DNA of 46,828 nucleotides. Source: Candidatus Solibacter sp. (GTDB lineage: Bacteria; Acidobacteriota; Terriglobia; Bryobacterales; Bryobacteraceae). A program made the translations under genes and the position numbers. The notes beneath the pieces were generated by a model. The model saw only the letters and a list, made by a program, of their open reading frames with translations, searched no databases and was not told the origin of the DNA. How positions within the stretch are numbered: the first letter of the stretch is position 1; each line of letters begins with the position of its first letter. Location of the stretch: NCBI GenBank assembly GCA_013822245.1, contig PNKE01000079.1:1-46828 (forward strand). The letters are read 5' to 3'. This document shows positions 26,902 through 36,111 of the stretch, piece by piece.

Positions 26902-28332
26902 ATGCGAATTGAATCCACGAGCGAGGTCAGGCACAGAATCTCCAAGGACGCCCGCGAGGGCATGACCACGGACGTCGTTTTCTACGCCAGCGAGGCCCTG
27001 CTCAAACTGATCGGGAAAGACAAGGCGCTGGAGCAGGCGGTCAACGTCGCCTGCCTGCCCGGACTCGTCGGGCCCTCCCTCGCCATGCCCGACATCCACC
27101 AGGGCTACGGCTTCCCGATCGGCGGCGTGGCGGCGATGGACTACGCGCACGGCATGGTCAGCCCCGGCGGCGTCGGCTACGACATCAACTGCGGCGTCAG
27201 GATGCTCAGGACCAGCCTCGACCAGCCGGAAGTCCGCGGCCGTCTGCGCGCCCTCGTCGATCAGGTCTTCCGCGACGTGCCCTGCGGCGTCGGCGGCAAG
27301 GGCCGCATGGACCTCAACCCGAAGCAACTGGACCGCATCCTGCTCGAAGGCGCCGGCTGGATGGTCGAGCAAGGCTACGGCGAAGCCTCCGACGCCCGCC
27401 TCTCGGAGGAGGGCGGCTGTCTCCGTCATGCCGGCCCCGGCGACGTCTCGGCGCGGGCCAAGGAGCGCGGACGCCCGCAGTTGGGCACGCTCGGCTCCGG
27501 CAACCACTTCCTCGAAATCCAATACGTCGAGTCGATCCACGACGCCGACGCCGCCGCCGCCTTCGGCCTCGAACCAGGACAGGTCGTCGTGCTCATCCAT
27601 TCCGGCTCGCGCGGCCTCGGCCACCAGGTCTGCACCGACGCCCTCCAGCAGATCGGCGGCGCCATGAAACGCTACGCCATCACCCTGCCCGACCGCCAGC
27701 TCGCCTGCGTTCCCATCTCCTCGCCCGAGGGCAAGGCCTATCTGAGCGCCATGCGCGCCGCGGCCAATTTCGCCTGGGCCAACCGCCAGGCCATGACGCA
27801 CTTTCTGCGTTCCTCGTTCGAAAAGGTCTTCGGCAAGCGGACCCGTCTCACCATGCTCTACGACGTCTGCCACAACATCGCCAAACGCGAGCGCCACGTC
27901 TGGGACGGGTGCGAGTGCGATGTCCTGGTCCACCGCAAAGGCGCCACCCGCGCTTTTCCGCCGCACCATCCCGACATCCCGGATGAATACCGCTCTGTTG
28001 GCCAGCCTGTCCTCGTGCCCGGCTCCATGGGGACAGCATCGTGGATCCTCGCCGGACAGCGGGGCGCAATGAATGAAACCTTCGGCAGCGTCTGTCATGG
28101 CGCGGGCCGCATGCTCAGCCGCCACGCCGCCAAGGCCGGCAGAAACGCCAGCCAGATCCGCGACGAACTGGAGCGCCAGGGCATACTGGTCCGTTCGGAG
28201 ACCCGAGACGGCATCGTTGAAGAGGCGCCCGAGGCCTACAAGGATGACGACGAGGTGATCGAAACGGTCCACCGCGCCGGCCTGGCCAAAAAGGTCGCGC
28301 GCCTGCGCCCCATGGGCGTGATCAAAGGTTGA
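26902..28332 (+). CDS. rtcB: RNA-splicing ligase RtcB
   Basis: Joins RNA 3'-phosphate (or 2',3'-cyclic phosphate) to 5'-OH ends with GTP and Mn(II). The 476-residue product has normal length. Signatures: AMPDIHQGYGFPIGGVAA, GGVGYDINCGVRML with the metal ligand Cys97, LGTLGSGNHFLE, LIHSGSRGLGHQ and SVCHGAGRMLSR, where His399 is the expected GMP-linked nucleophile. There is no rtcA, rtcR or archease gene beside it. It follows a terminator and ends 20 bases before ugd. Confidence 0.96.
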   Translation: MRIESTSEVRHRISKDAREGMTTDVVFYASEALLKLIGKDKALEQAVNVACLPGLVGPSLAMPDIHQGYGFPIGGVAAMDYAHGMVSPGGVGYDINCGVRMLRTSLDQPEVRGRLRALVDQVFRDVPCGVGGKGRMDLNPKQLDRILLEGAGWMVEQGYGEASDARLSEEGGCLRHAGPGDVSARAKERGRPQLGTLGSGNHFLEIQYVESIHDADAAAAFGLEPGQVVVLIHSGSRGLGHQVCTDALQQIGGAMKRYAITLPDRQLACVPISSPEGKAYLSAMRAAANFAWANRQAMTHFLRSSFEKVFGKRTRLTMLYDVCHNIAKRERHVWDGCECDVLVHRKGATRAFPPHHPDIPDEYRSVGQPVLVPGSMGTASWILAGQRGAMNETFGSVCHGAGRMLSRHAAKAGRNASQIRDELERQGILVRSETRDGIVEEAPEAYKDDDEVIETVHRAGLAKKVARLRPMGVIKG

Positions 28333-28352
28333 TATTCTATTAGAAATCCGTC

Positions 28353-29714
28353 ATGAAAGTCGCAATCCTCGGAACCGGCTACGTGGGCCTCACCACGGGC
28401 GTGTGCTTCGCCTGGCTGGGCCACGATGTCGTCTGTCTCGACACCAACCAGCAAAAAGTAGACTCGCTTCTTGCCGGCAAGATCCCCATTTATGAGCCGG
28501 GCCTGGAGGAACTGCTTGCCCAATCCAGGCATCGCATGAAGTTCACCAGCAATTACGCCGACGCCGTCCCCGGCGCCGAAGTGGTGATCATCGCCGTCGG
28601 CACCCCGCCGTCGCCAGACGGTTCGCCCGACCTGCGATACCTGAAATCCGCCAGCGAGCAGGTGGGCCGGTTCCTGGATACCGAGTTCACCGTCGTGGTG
28701 AACAAGAGCACCGTCCCGATCGGGTCGGGCAATTGGGTCGAGTCGCTCATCCGCGGCGCGTACGAGAAGGCCCATGGCGTCAAAGCGGATGGCCGTTTCG
28801 CCGTCGCCTCCAACCCCGAATTCCTCCGCGAAGGCACCGCGCTGGCCGATTCGCTCTACCCCGACCGCGTCGTCATCGGCGGCGACAGCCCGAAGGCCAT
28901 TCAGGTTTTGCGGCGCCTCTATCAGCCGCTGCTCGAACAGACCTTCCCAGAGCCCGATTTCCTGCCCCGTCCGGCGGGCTTCTTCAGCGTTCCCCTGGTG
29001 GCCACCGACCTGGCCTCGGCCGAGTTGATCAAATACGCCGCCAACGCCTTCCTGGCGTTGAAGATCAGTTTCATCAACGAAATAGGCAACCTCGCCGAAC
29101 GCGTCGGCGCCGACGTCCGCGAAGTCGCCAGCGGCATCGGTCTCGACACCCGCATCGGACCCCGCTTCCTTCAATCCGGCCTCGGCTGGGGCGGTTCCTG
29201 CTTCGGCAAGGACACCGCGGCGCTGGTCGCCACTGCCGGCGAATACGGTCTCGCCATGCCCATCGTCTCGGCCGCCCGCGATGTCAACAAACGTCAGCGG
29301 GTCCGTGTCGTCGAAAAACTGCTGGGCGAACTCAAGATCCTCAAAGGCCGCCGCATCGCCCTGCTCGGCCTTGCCTTCAAGCCCGATACCGACGATCTGC
29401 GCGAAGCTCCCGCCATCGATATCGCCCGCCGCCTCATTCAACATGGCGCCACCGTCGTCGCCCACGACCCCGTCGCCAAATCCCTCTTTGCCAGGGAGCA
29501 TGAAGACATCGAGGTCATCCTCGCCGATTCGGCCGAGGACGCCTTCGAAGACGCCGACGCAGTCATCCTTGTCACCGAGTGGAACGACTACCTCAAACTC
29601 GATTGGCCTGCCCTCGGCGCGAAGATGCGCACCAGAGTCGTCATCGACGGCCGCAGTTCGCTCAACCGCGCCTCCATGGAAAACGCCGGCTTCCGCTTCC
29701 TCACCGTGCCATGA
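28353..29714 (+). CDS. ugd: UDP-glucose 6-dehydrogenase
   Basis: Oxidises UDP-glucose to UDP-glucuronate with two NAD+, a precursor for polysaccharides. The 453-residue product has the Rossmann motif GTGYVGLTTG at residues 7-16, NKSTVPIGSG, the substrate region ASNPEFLREGTA, AELIKYAANAFLALKISFIN and the catalytic Cys283 in GGSCFGKD (the usual motif is GGSCFPKD; Pro is replaced by Gly). The C-terminal domain shows GLAFKPDTDDLREAPAIDIA. The stop overlaps the start of the next gene (ATGA). Confidence 0.96.
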   Translation: MKVAILGTGYVGLTTGVCFAWLGHDVVCLDTNQQKVDSLLAGKIPIYEPGLEELLAQSRHRMKFTSNYADAVPGAEVVIIAVGTPPSPDGSPDLRYLKSASEQVGRFLDTEFTVVVNKSTVPIGSGNWVESLIRGAYEKAHGVKADGRFAVASNPEFLREGTALADSLYPDRVVIGGDSPKAIQVLRRLYQPLLEQTFPEPDFLPRPAGFFSVPLVATDLASAELIKYAANAFLALKISFINEIGNLAERVGADVREVASGIGLDTRIGPRFLQSGLGWGGSCFGKDTAALVATAGEYGLAMPIVSAARDVNKRQRVRVVEKLLGELKILKGRRIALLGLAFKPDTDDLREAPAIDIARRLIQHGATVVAHDPVAKSLFAREHEDIEVILADSAEDAFEDADAVILVTEWNDYLKLDWPALGAKMRTRVVIDGRSSLNRASMENAGFRFLTVP

Positions 29715-30475
29715 AAAAATCCTGGGTCCTGTGGCTTCTGGCCACCTTCATTACGCTTGCGTCGGCCGTCTACCAGCGCCTGACCGGCCCGACGCATCCC
29801 GCCCGCGGAACCGTCAAGGTCAGCGGTGTCGACGTCAAGTACCGCCTCATCCGCACCCACGGCTCAGGCGATGCCGAAGTCAACGTCACCGCGCCACAGC
29901 CGATCGCCGGAACGCTCTCCTGGAAACGCAATAAGACCCAGGATCCCTGGACCTACATCGAAATGCAGCGCCGCGGCGGCCTGCTCGTCGCCAACCTGCC
30001 CGAACAACCCCCCGCCGGCAAACTCGCCTACCGCGTCATCCTTCAAAAAGACGGCGAACGCGTTTCGCTCGGCGGTGCGCCTCACGTCATCCGTTTCAAA
30101 GGCGACGTCCCCGATGCCGTGCTGTTTCCGCATGTCGCCGCCATGTTCCTCGCCATGCTCCTCTCGGCGCGGGCTGGCCTTGAACTCCTCCGGCCAAACC
30201 CCGCCACTAGTCTGCTCTGGCCCACCTTCATCCTGCTCACCATCGGCGGCATGATCCTCGGCCCCATCGTCCAGAAATACGCCTTCGGCGCCTACTGGAC
30301 CGGCTTCCCCTTCGGCACCGACCTCACCGACAACAAAACCGCCGTCGCCTGGATCCTCTGGGGCCTCGCCGGCTGGCGCAAATCGCCTTGGCTCATCGCC
30401 CTGGCCGCCATCGGCACCTTCGCCGTCTACCTGATCCCGCACTCCATGTTCGGCTCGGAACTCAAATACGAATGA
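29711..30475 (+). CDS. Membrane protein of unknown function
   Basis: A 254-residue protein not recognised as any named family. It has an N-terminal hydrophobic helix (residues 5-22), a soluble beta-rich domain of about 100 residues that includes VKYRLIRTHGSGDAEVNVTA and LAYRVILQKDGERVSLGG (an Ig-like or E-set fold is possible), and then four hydrophobic segments between about residues 135 and 245. Both ends are coupled: its ATG overlaps the ugd stop and its stop overlaps the next start, each by ATGA. The coupling to ugd hints at an envelope or polysaccharide role, but that is inference. Confidence 0.75.
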   Translation: MKKSWVLWLLATFITLASAVYQRLTGPTHPARGTVKVSGVDVKYRLIRTHGSGDAEVNVTAPQPIAGTLSWKRNKTQDPWTYIEMQRRGGLLVANLPEQPPAGKLAYRVILQKDGERVSLGGAPHVIRFKGDVPDAVLFPHVAAMFLAMLLSARAGLELLRPNPATSLLWPTFILLTIGGMILGPIVQKYAFGAYWTGFPFGTDLTDNKTAVAWILWGLAGWRKSPWLIALAAIGTFAVYLIPHSMFGSELKYE

Positions 30476-32055
30476 GACCCGGCGCAGCCATCGATCCCGT
30501 CGAACTCGAATTCTTCCGCCAGTTGTTCGTCTCCATCCCCGAGGAGATGGGCGTCGTCCTCCGCAAGACCGCCTTCTCGGCCAACATCAAGGAGCGCCGC
30601 GACTACTCCTGCGCCGTCTACGGCCCCGCCGGCGAGACCCTCGCCATGGGCGACCACATGCCCGTCCACCTTGGCGCCATGCCCATGTCGGTCGCCTGCG
30701 TCCGCGGTGCCATGACGCTCCATCCCGGCGACGCCGCCATCGTCAACGATCCCTTCCAGGGCGGCACCCACCTGCCCGACATCACCGCCGTCTCGCCCGT
30801 CTACGTCAAAGGGACCCGCGGCCCCGCCTTCTTCGTCGCCGTCCGCGCCCACCACTCCGATGTCGGCGGCATGAGCCCCGGTTCCATGCCCCTGGCCACC
30901 GAAATCTACCAGGAAGGCCTCCGTTTGCCTCCCGTCAAACTTGTCCGCAAGGGCAAACTCGACCGCGACCTCATGAACGTCATCCTGGCCAACGTCCGCA
31001 CGCCCGTCGAGCGTGAAGGCGATCTCCTCGCCCAACTCTCCTCGATGAACCGCGGCGAGCTTCGACTGCGTGAAATGACCGCCCGCTACGGACTCCCCAA
31101 ACTCCGCCAGGCCTCTTCCGCCCTGCTCGGCTACAGCGCCCGCATGATGGCCCGGCTCATCGACTCCCTCCCCGATGGCCGTTACGAATTCGAAGACCAC
31201 CTCGACGAAGCCTCGCCCGGCTCCGGTCCCGTCCGCGTCCGCGTCGCCATCACCATCCGCGGCCCGCGCGCCACGGTCGATTTCACCGGCTCCGCTGCCC
31301 AGGTCGCCGGACCCGTCAACGCCAATCTCGCCGTCACCCAGGCCGCCGTCTTCTATGTCTTCCGCTGCCTGCTCCACGAAGATGTCCCCGCCTCCTCGGG
31401 CCTGTTGCAGCCCATCGAAATCGTCGCCCCGGAAGGGACTGTCGTGAATGCGCTGCCGCCCGCCGCCATGGCCGCCGGCAACGTCGAAATGTCGCAGCGC
31501 ATCACCGATGTCCTGCTCGGAGCACTCGCCCAGGCCGCCCCGGACCGTATCCCCGCCGCCTCCTCCGGCACCATGAACAACGTCACCTTCGGCGGTTGGG
31601 ACTCCATTCGAAACCGCCGCTTCGCCTGGTACGAAACCATCGCCGGCGGCATGGGCGCCGCTCAAAGTGCGGATGGCATGTCCGCCGTCCATACCCACAT
31701 GACCAACTCCTGGAACACCCCCGCCGAGGCCTTCGAACACGAAATGCCCGTCCGCATCCGCCAGTACAAAGTCCGCCGCGGATCCGGCGGCGCGGGAAAC
31801 CGCCAGGGCGGCGACGGCATCATCCGTGAATTCGAATTCCTCGTCCCCGCCGAGGCCACCATCCTCGCCGACCGCCGCATCTCCCAGCCCTATGGCCTCG
31901 ATGGCGGCTCGCCCGGCGCAGCCGGCCGCACCGTCCACATCTCCCGCTCCGGCGTCGAAACCGTCCTGCCCGGCAAGGTCCGCCTCAATCTCGACGCCGG
32001 CGACCGCTTGCGTATCGAAACCCCCGGCGGCGGCGGACACGGAAGGCTCAGCTAG
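30472..32055 (+). CDS. Hydantoinase B/oxoprolinase-type subunit, without its partner
   Basis: A 527-residue HyuB-family protein. Conserved blocks: VLRKTAFSANIKERRDYSCA, MGDHMPVHLGAMPMSV, NDPFQGGTHLPDI, AHHSDVGGMSPGSMP, VNANLAVTQAAVFYVFR and AGGMGAAQSADGMSAVHTHM. HyuB subunits work with an ATP-binding HyuA in 5-oxoprolinases, N-methylhydantoinases and acetone or acetophenone carboxylases. No hyuA gene flanks it, so the partner must be elsewhere or it acts alone. The start at 30472 overlaps the preceding stop (ATGA); an earlier in-frame ATG at 30388 lies inside the upstream gene. Confidence 0.9.
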   Translation: MRPGAAIDPVELEFFRQLFVSIPEEMGVVLRKTAFSANIKERRDYSCAVYGPAGETLAMGDHMPVHLGAMPMSVACVRGAMTLHPGDAAIVNDPFQGGTHLPDITAVSPVYVKGTRGPAFFVAVRAHHSDVGGMSPGSMPLATEIYQEGLRLPPVKLVRKGKLDRDLMNVILANVRTPVEREGDLLAQLSSMNRGELRLREMTARYGLPKLRQASSALLGYSARMMARLIDSLPDGRYEFEDHLDEASPGSGPVRVRVAITIRGPRATVDFTGSAAQVAGPVNANLAVTQAAVFYVFRCLLHEDVPASSGLLQPIEIVAPEGTVVNALPPAAMAAGNVEMSQRITDVLLGALAQAAPDRIPAASSGTMNNVTFGGWDSIRNRRFAWYETIAGGMGAAQSADGMSAVHTHMTNSWNTPAEAFEHEMPVRIRQYKVRRGSGGAGNRQGGDGIIREFEFLVPAEATILADRRISQPYGLDGGSPGAAGRTVHISRSGVETVLPGKVRLNLDAGDRLRIETPGGGGHGRLS

Positions 32056-32127
32056 GCCCGCCTGCCGGACCCGTTTTCTGGCCAGGCCCTACGGATTCAA
32101 TCCCCCTTGGAGACCTACAATAAGGGT

Positions 32128-32904
32128 ATGGCTGAACAGTTGACAATCGCCGGACGCACCTTCCGTTCCCGGCTGATGATCGGTACCGGCAAGTACCGCT
32201 CTTTCGAGGAGATGCAGCGCTGCCACGCGGCCTCGGGCGCCGAGGTCGTCACCGTCGCCGTCCGCCGCGTCAATTTGACCGACAAAACCAAGGAGTCGAT
32301 GCTCGACTACATCGACCGCGACAAGTACTTCCTCCTGCCCAACACCGCCGCCTGCTACACCGTCGACGACGCCGTCCGTACCGCCATGCTCGCCCGCGAA
32401 CTCGGCCTGTCCAACTGGGTCAAACTCGAAGTCATCGGCGACGAAAAGACGCTGTTCCCCGACGTCTTCGGCCTCGTCGAGGCCACCAAAATCCTCGTTA
32501 AGGAAGGCTTCGTCGTCCTGCCTTACACCAACGACGACCTCATCACCGCCAAACGCCTCGTCGACGCCGGCGCCGCCGCCGTCATGCCCCTCGCCGCGCC
32601 CATCGGCTCCGGACTCGGCGTCCAGAACACCGCCGCCCTCCAGATCATCCGCGAACAGATCACCGGCGTCCCCCTCATCGTCGACGCCGGCGTCGGCACC
32701 GCCTCTGACGCCTGCATCGCCATGGAACTCGGCTTCGACGGCCTTCTTCTCAATACCGCCGTCGCCGCCGCCACCGACTCCGTCAAGATGGCCGCCGCCA
32801 TGAACAACGCCGTCGCCGCCGGCCGCCTCGCCTTCGAAGCCGGCCGTATGGAACGCAAACTCTACGCCTCGGCCAGTTCGCCCCTCTCCGGCCTGATCCG
32901 TTGA
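32128..32904 (+). CDS. thiG: Thiazole synthase ThiG
   Basis: Builds the thiazole phosphate of thiamine from 1-deoxyxylulose 5-phosphate, dehydroglycine and ThiS thiocarboxylate. The 258-residue product has the family features [15 protein letters not shown], the Schiff-base Lys99 in [45 protein letters not shown] and [11 protein letters not shown]. The ATG at 32128 follows AATAAGGGT; the in-frame ATG at 32107 lacks a ribosome site. None of thiS, thiF, thiO, thiH or thiC is adjacent. Its valine codons are 22 GTC, one GTT and no GTG. Confidence 0.96.
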   Translation: MAEQLTIAGRTFRSRLMIGTGKYRSFEEMQRCHAASGAEVVTVAVRRVNLTDKTKESMLDYIDRDKYFLLPNTAACYTVDDAVRTAMLARELGLSNWVKLEVIGDEKTLFPDVFGLVEATKILVKEGFVVLPYTNDDLITAKRLVDAGAAAVMPLAAPIGSGLGVQNTAALQIIREQITGVPLIVDAGVGTASDACIAMELGFDGLLLNTAVAAATDSVKMAAAMNNAVAAGRLAFEAGRMERKLYASASSPLSGLIR

Positions 32905-32994
32905 CCCCTCCCGCACTGGGCTGGCTCGGTGCTTCAACCCCGGACATCGTCCCGTTGATGCCGCGGTAGACTTTTCCGCCGCACGAACATTCCC

Positions 32995-33023
32995 TTGATC
33001 GCCGGTCGGGAATGGAACAAAAT
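32995..33023 (+). promoter_or_regulatory. Candidate sigma-70 promoter of the aminotransferase-pckA pair
   Basis: TTGATC at 32995-33000 and CAAAAT at 33018-33023 with a 17-base spacer, each four of six to consensus, 52 bases before the aminotransferase start. The rest of the 170-base gap between thiG and the aminotransferase shows nothing else. Confidence 0.35.
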
Positions 33024-33074
33024 AGTCCCAATACCCGGCCAGAGGGGCTGGGCCGAATTGGATCTGGGTGAAAG

Positions 33075-34301
33075 GTGTACGCCGTGAGCTTGAGCCAGTT
33101 AGCCCGAACCATACACGAATCCGCCACCCTGAAACTCAATCAAACCGCCGCCCAACTCCGTGACAAGGGTGAACCCGTCATCCACCTCGGCGGCGGCGAA
33201 CCCAAATCCAAGACTCCGATCGACGCCATCGTCGCCTGCACCGGCGTCCTCAACTCCGGCGACATCAAATACACTCCCGCCGATGGCATCCCGGCTCTCA
33301 AGAAGGCCATCATCCGCTACACCGAACAACACTACAATCGTTTGGTAAAGCCCGTCAACGTCATCGCTTCATCCGGCGCCAAGCAGGCCATCATGGTCCT
33401 GCTCCACTCCATCCTCGACCCCAAGGACGAGGTCATTTTCCCCGCTCCCTATTGGGTCAGCTATCCCGAAATGGTCAAACTCGCCGCCGGCGTCCCGGTC
33501 GTCGTCAAGGCCGAAGACGGCTCGTTCTGCCCCACCATCGAAGAGTTCGAAGCCGCCATGGGCAGCTACACCAAGGCCGTCATCCTCAACAGCCCGAATA
33601 ACCCCTCCGGCGCCATGTACTCGCCCGGCTTCATCGCCGGCATGGTCGCGCTCTGCGAAAAGCGCAACCTCTGGCTCATCATGGACGACACCTACAACCG
33701 CCTCGTCTTCGACGGCAAACCGCCCGTGAACTGCTACGAATACACCAACACCGGCATCGACTCCTCCAAACTGGTCGTCATCAACTGCGTCTCCAAAATG
33801 TACGCCATGACCGGCTTCCGCATCGGCTGGGCCGTCGGCAACAAGGAAGTCATCCAGGCCATGGCCACCATCCAGGGCCAACAGACCTCCGGCCCGGCCA
33901 CCCCGTCGCAGTATGCCGCCGTCGGCGCGCTCAACGGTGTCCAGTCCTCCATTGATTCCCTCCGCCTGACGCTCGAAAATAATCGCAACATCCTGGTCGG
34001 CCACTTCCGGGCGTTTCCCGGCGTCAAGGTCACCTGCCCCCAGGGCGCCTTCTACTCCTTCCCCGACTTCAGCGCCTACTACAAGGACTCCCAGAAACTC
34101 TCCGAGTTCCTGCTCGAAAAGGTCCGCGTCGTCACCGTCCCCGGCAAGGAGTTCGGCATGGACGGCCACCTCCGCGTCAGTTTCTGCGGCGCGGCCAAGG
34201 AGATCACCGAAGGCATCGAACGCATCCGCTGGGCACTGGACCCCACTTCGCCCAACGAACTCTACCTCGGAGACCGCCGCCTCGTCCGCGACTGGATGTA
34301 A
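33075..34301 (+). CDS. Class I aminotransferase, aspartate aminotransferase-like
   Basis: PLP-dependent aminotransferase of 408 residues. Visible: GEPVIHLGGGEPKSKTP (family GEPDF block), YTPADGIPALKKAI, ILNSPNNPSGAMYS and SKMYAMTGFRIGWAVG with the PLP lysine Lys241. The C-terminal HLRVSFCGAAKEITEGIERI carries the substrate-carboxylate arginine region. This fits the AspAT I-beta type branch, but related aminotransferases cannot be excluded. The GTG at 33075 was taken; another GTG at 33084 is possible. pckA follows 12 bases later, and the pair would convert aspartate to oxaloacetate and then to PEP. Confidence 0.86.
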   Translation: MYAVSLSQLARTIHESATLKLNQTAAQLRDKGEPVIHLGGGEPKSKTPIDAIVACTGVLNSGDIKYTPADGIPALKKAIIRYTEQHYNRLVKPVNVIASSGAKQAIMVLLHSILDPKDEVIFPAPYWVSYPEMVKLAAGVPVVVKAEDGSFCPTIEEFEAAMGSYTKAVILNSPNNPSGAMYSPGFIAGMVALCEKRNLWLIMDDTYNRLVFDGKPPVNCYEYTNTGIDSSKLVVINCVSKMYAMTGFRIGWAVGNKEVIQAMATIQGQQTSGPATPSQYAAVGALNGVQSSIDSLRLTLENNRNILVGHFRAFPGVKVTCPQGAFYSFPDFSAYYKDSQKLSEFLLEKVRVVTVPGKEFGMDGHLRVSFCGAAKEITEGIERIRWALDPTSPNELYLGDRRLVRDWM

Positions 34302-34313
34302 CCAGAGTCCCCC

Positions 34314-35963
34314 ATGAACATCTACTCCGACATCCCCACCCCAGGCCAAAAGGAAGCCAACCTTTCCGCCTCCGTCTACGGCCTCGAAAACCACGGCCTC
34401 CGCAACCTCAAGCGCGTCTATTGGAACCTCTCCGCCGCCGCCCTCTATGAAGAGGCCATCTTTCGCGGCGAAGGCTGGCTCGCCCGGCATGGCCCCCTGA
34501 TCGTCCACACCGGCAAACATACCGCCCGCGCTGCCGCCGACAAGTTCGTCGTCAAAGAGGCGACGTCCGAGGAATGGATCTGGTGGGGGACCTACAATCG
34601 GCCCTTCGCTCCCGAAGCCTTCAATACGCTCCTCTCCCGCGTACTCGGTTACCTCCAGGGCCGGGATGTCTTCGTCCAGGACTGCTTTGCCGGCTCCGAC
34701 CCCGACTACCGCATGCCCGTCCGCATCATCACCGAGCATGCCTGGCACAGCCTGTTCGCCCGCACCATGTTCATCAAGCCTGAAACGCTCGACATGGCCC
34801 AAAAGCACGTCCCTGACTTCACCGTCATCGCCGCGCCCGGCTTCAACGCCAACCCCATGGTCGATTCCACCCGCACCGAAACCTTCATCGTCCTCAACCC
34901 CGCCGCCCGTCTCGCCATCATCGGCGGCACCTGCTACGGCGGCGAGATCAAGAAGACCATCTTCACCGTCCTCAACGCGCTGCTCCCCTTCGAGGGCGTC
35001 CTGCCCATGCACTGCTCGGCCAATGTCGACGGCAAAGGCGGCGTCGCCATCTTCTTCGGCCTCTCCGGCACCGGCAAAACCACCCTCTCCGCCGACCCCC
35101 GCCGCCACCTGATCGGCGACGACGAACACGGCTGGAGCGACTCCGGCGTCTTCAACTTCGAGGACGGCTGCTACGCCAAAATGATCCGCCTCTCGGCCTC
35201 CGCGGAGCCGCAAATCCACGCCTGCACCCGCCGCTTCGGCACCATCCTGGAAAACGTCGTCTTCGATCCCCGTACCCGCGAACTCGATCTCAACGACTCC
35301 AGCCTCACCGAAAACACCCGCGGCGCCTACCCCTTGAGCTACATCGACAACGCCCTGGAAGCCAAACGCGCCGGCCACCCCAACGACGTCGTGTTCCTTA
35401 CCTGCGACGCCTCCGGAGTCCTGCCCCCCATCTCCCGCCTCACCCCCGACCAGGCCGTCTACCACTTCATGAGCGGCTACACCAGCAAGATCGCCGGCAC
35501 CGAAATCGGCCTCGGCGTCGAACCCGTCATCACCTTCTCGGCCTGCTTCGGCGGACCTTTCATGGTCCACCACCCCTACAAATACGCCCAGATGCTCAAA
35601 ACCCGCATCATGAAGCACGGCTCCAAGGTCTGGATGGTCAACACCGGCTGGACCGGCGGCGCATTCGGCATCGGCAGGCGCATCTCCATCCAGCACACCC
35701 GCGCCCTGCTCGACGCCGCCCTTACCGGCAAACTCGACAACGTCGAATACACGGTCGAACCCGTCTTCGGCCTCCAGGTCCCCAAATCCTGCGAAGGCGT
35801 TCCTTCGTCCATCCTCGACCCCGCCAACACCTGGTCCAGCCGCGAAGACTACAACCAGAAAATGCGCAGCCTCGCCTCGCGCTTCATCGAAAACTTCGAA
35901 CTCCTCGCCGGCCAGGAAACCGGCGCCAGCGGCCTCGAAGCCCACGGCCCCAAACTCAAGTAG
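34314..35963 (+). CDS. pckA: Phosphoenolpyruvate carboxykinase (ATP)
   Basis: Catalyses oxaloacetate + ATP to PEP + ADP + CO2, the entry step of gluconeogenesis. The 549-residue product is full length and of the ATP type: RMPVRIITEHAWHSLFARTM, LGGTCYGGEIKK-type block (here IIGGTCYGGEIKKTIF), MHCSANVDGKGGVAIFFG, the kinase-1a P-loop GLSGTGKTTLS (Lys255), and GDDEHGWSDSGVFNFEDGCY for the metal-binding segment. It sits 12 bases behind the aminotransferase gene, probably co-transcribed. A palindrome follows its stop directly. Confidence 0.97.
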   Translation: MNIYSDIPTPGQKEANLSASVYGLENHGLRNLKRVYWNLSAAALYEEAIFRGEGWLARHGPLIVHTGKHTARAAADKFVVKEATSEEWIWWGTYNRPFAPEAFNTLLSRVLGYLQGRDVFVQDCFAGSDPDYRMPVRIITEHAWHSLFARTMFIKPETLDMAQKHVPDFTVIAAPGFNANPMVDSTRTETFIVLNPAARLAIIGGTCYGGEIKKTIFTVLNALLPFEGVLPMHCSANVDGKGGVAIFFGLSGTGKTTLSADPRRHLIGDDEHGWSDSGVFNFEDGCYAKMIRLSASAEPQIHACTRRFGTILENVVFDPRTRELDLNDSSLTENTRGAYPLSYIDNALEAKRAGHPNDVVFLTCDASGVLPPISRLTPDQAVYHFMSGYTSKIAGTEIGLGVEPVITFSACFGGPFMVHHPYKYAQMLKTRIMKHGSKVWMVNTGWTGGAFGIGRRISIQHTRALLDAALTGKLDNVEYTVEPVFGLQVPKSCEGVPSSILDPANTWSSREDYNQKMRSLASRFIENFELLAGQETGASGLEAHGPKLK

Positions 35964-35983
35964 GACAGGCCTCCTGGCCTGTC
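35964..35983. repeat. Perfect palindrome after pckA
   Basis: GACAGGCC at 35964-35971 and GGCCTGTC at 35976-35983 flank TCCT, starting right after the pckA stop. There is no T-run, so it is a weak terminator or a REP-like extragenic palindrome. It marks the boundary where base composition falls and accessory genes begin. Confidence 0.6.
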
Positions 35984-36111
35984 ACAACAATCCAATGCGA
36001 ATGGACTCACCTTTGATATGAACATCCACTCACTGATTGCAGAGAGTTTCGAACTCACGAAATAGGATGGGTGGAGTAGCTTTCGCCTCCCACTCGCTCA
36101 AAGAGACTCAC

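Noticed and set aside
33369-35945. 858-residue open frame on the minus strand opposite the aminotransferase and pckA
   Set aside because: It is a mirror of C-ending codons of two clear plus-strand genes; its translation is Gly/Ala/Asp/Val low complexity with no family pattern.
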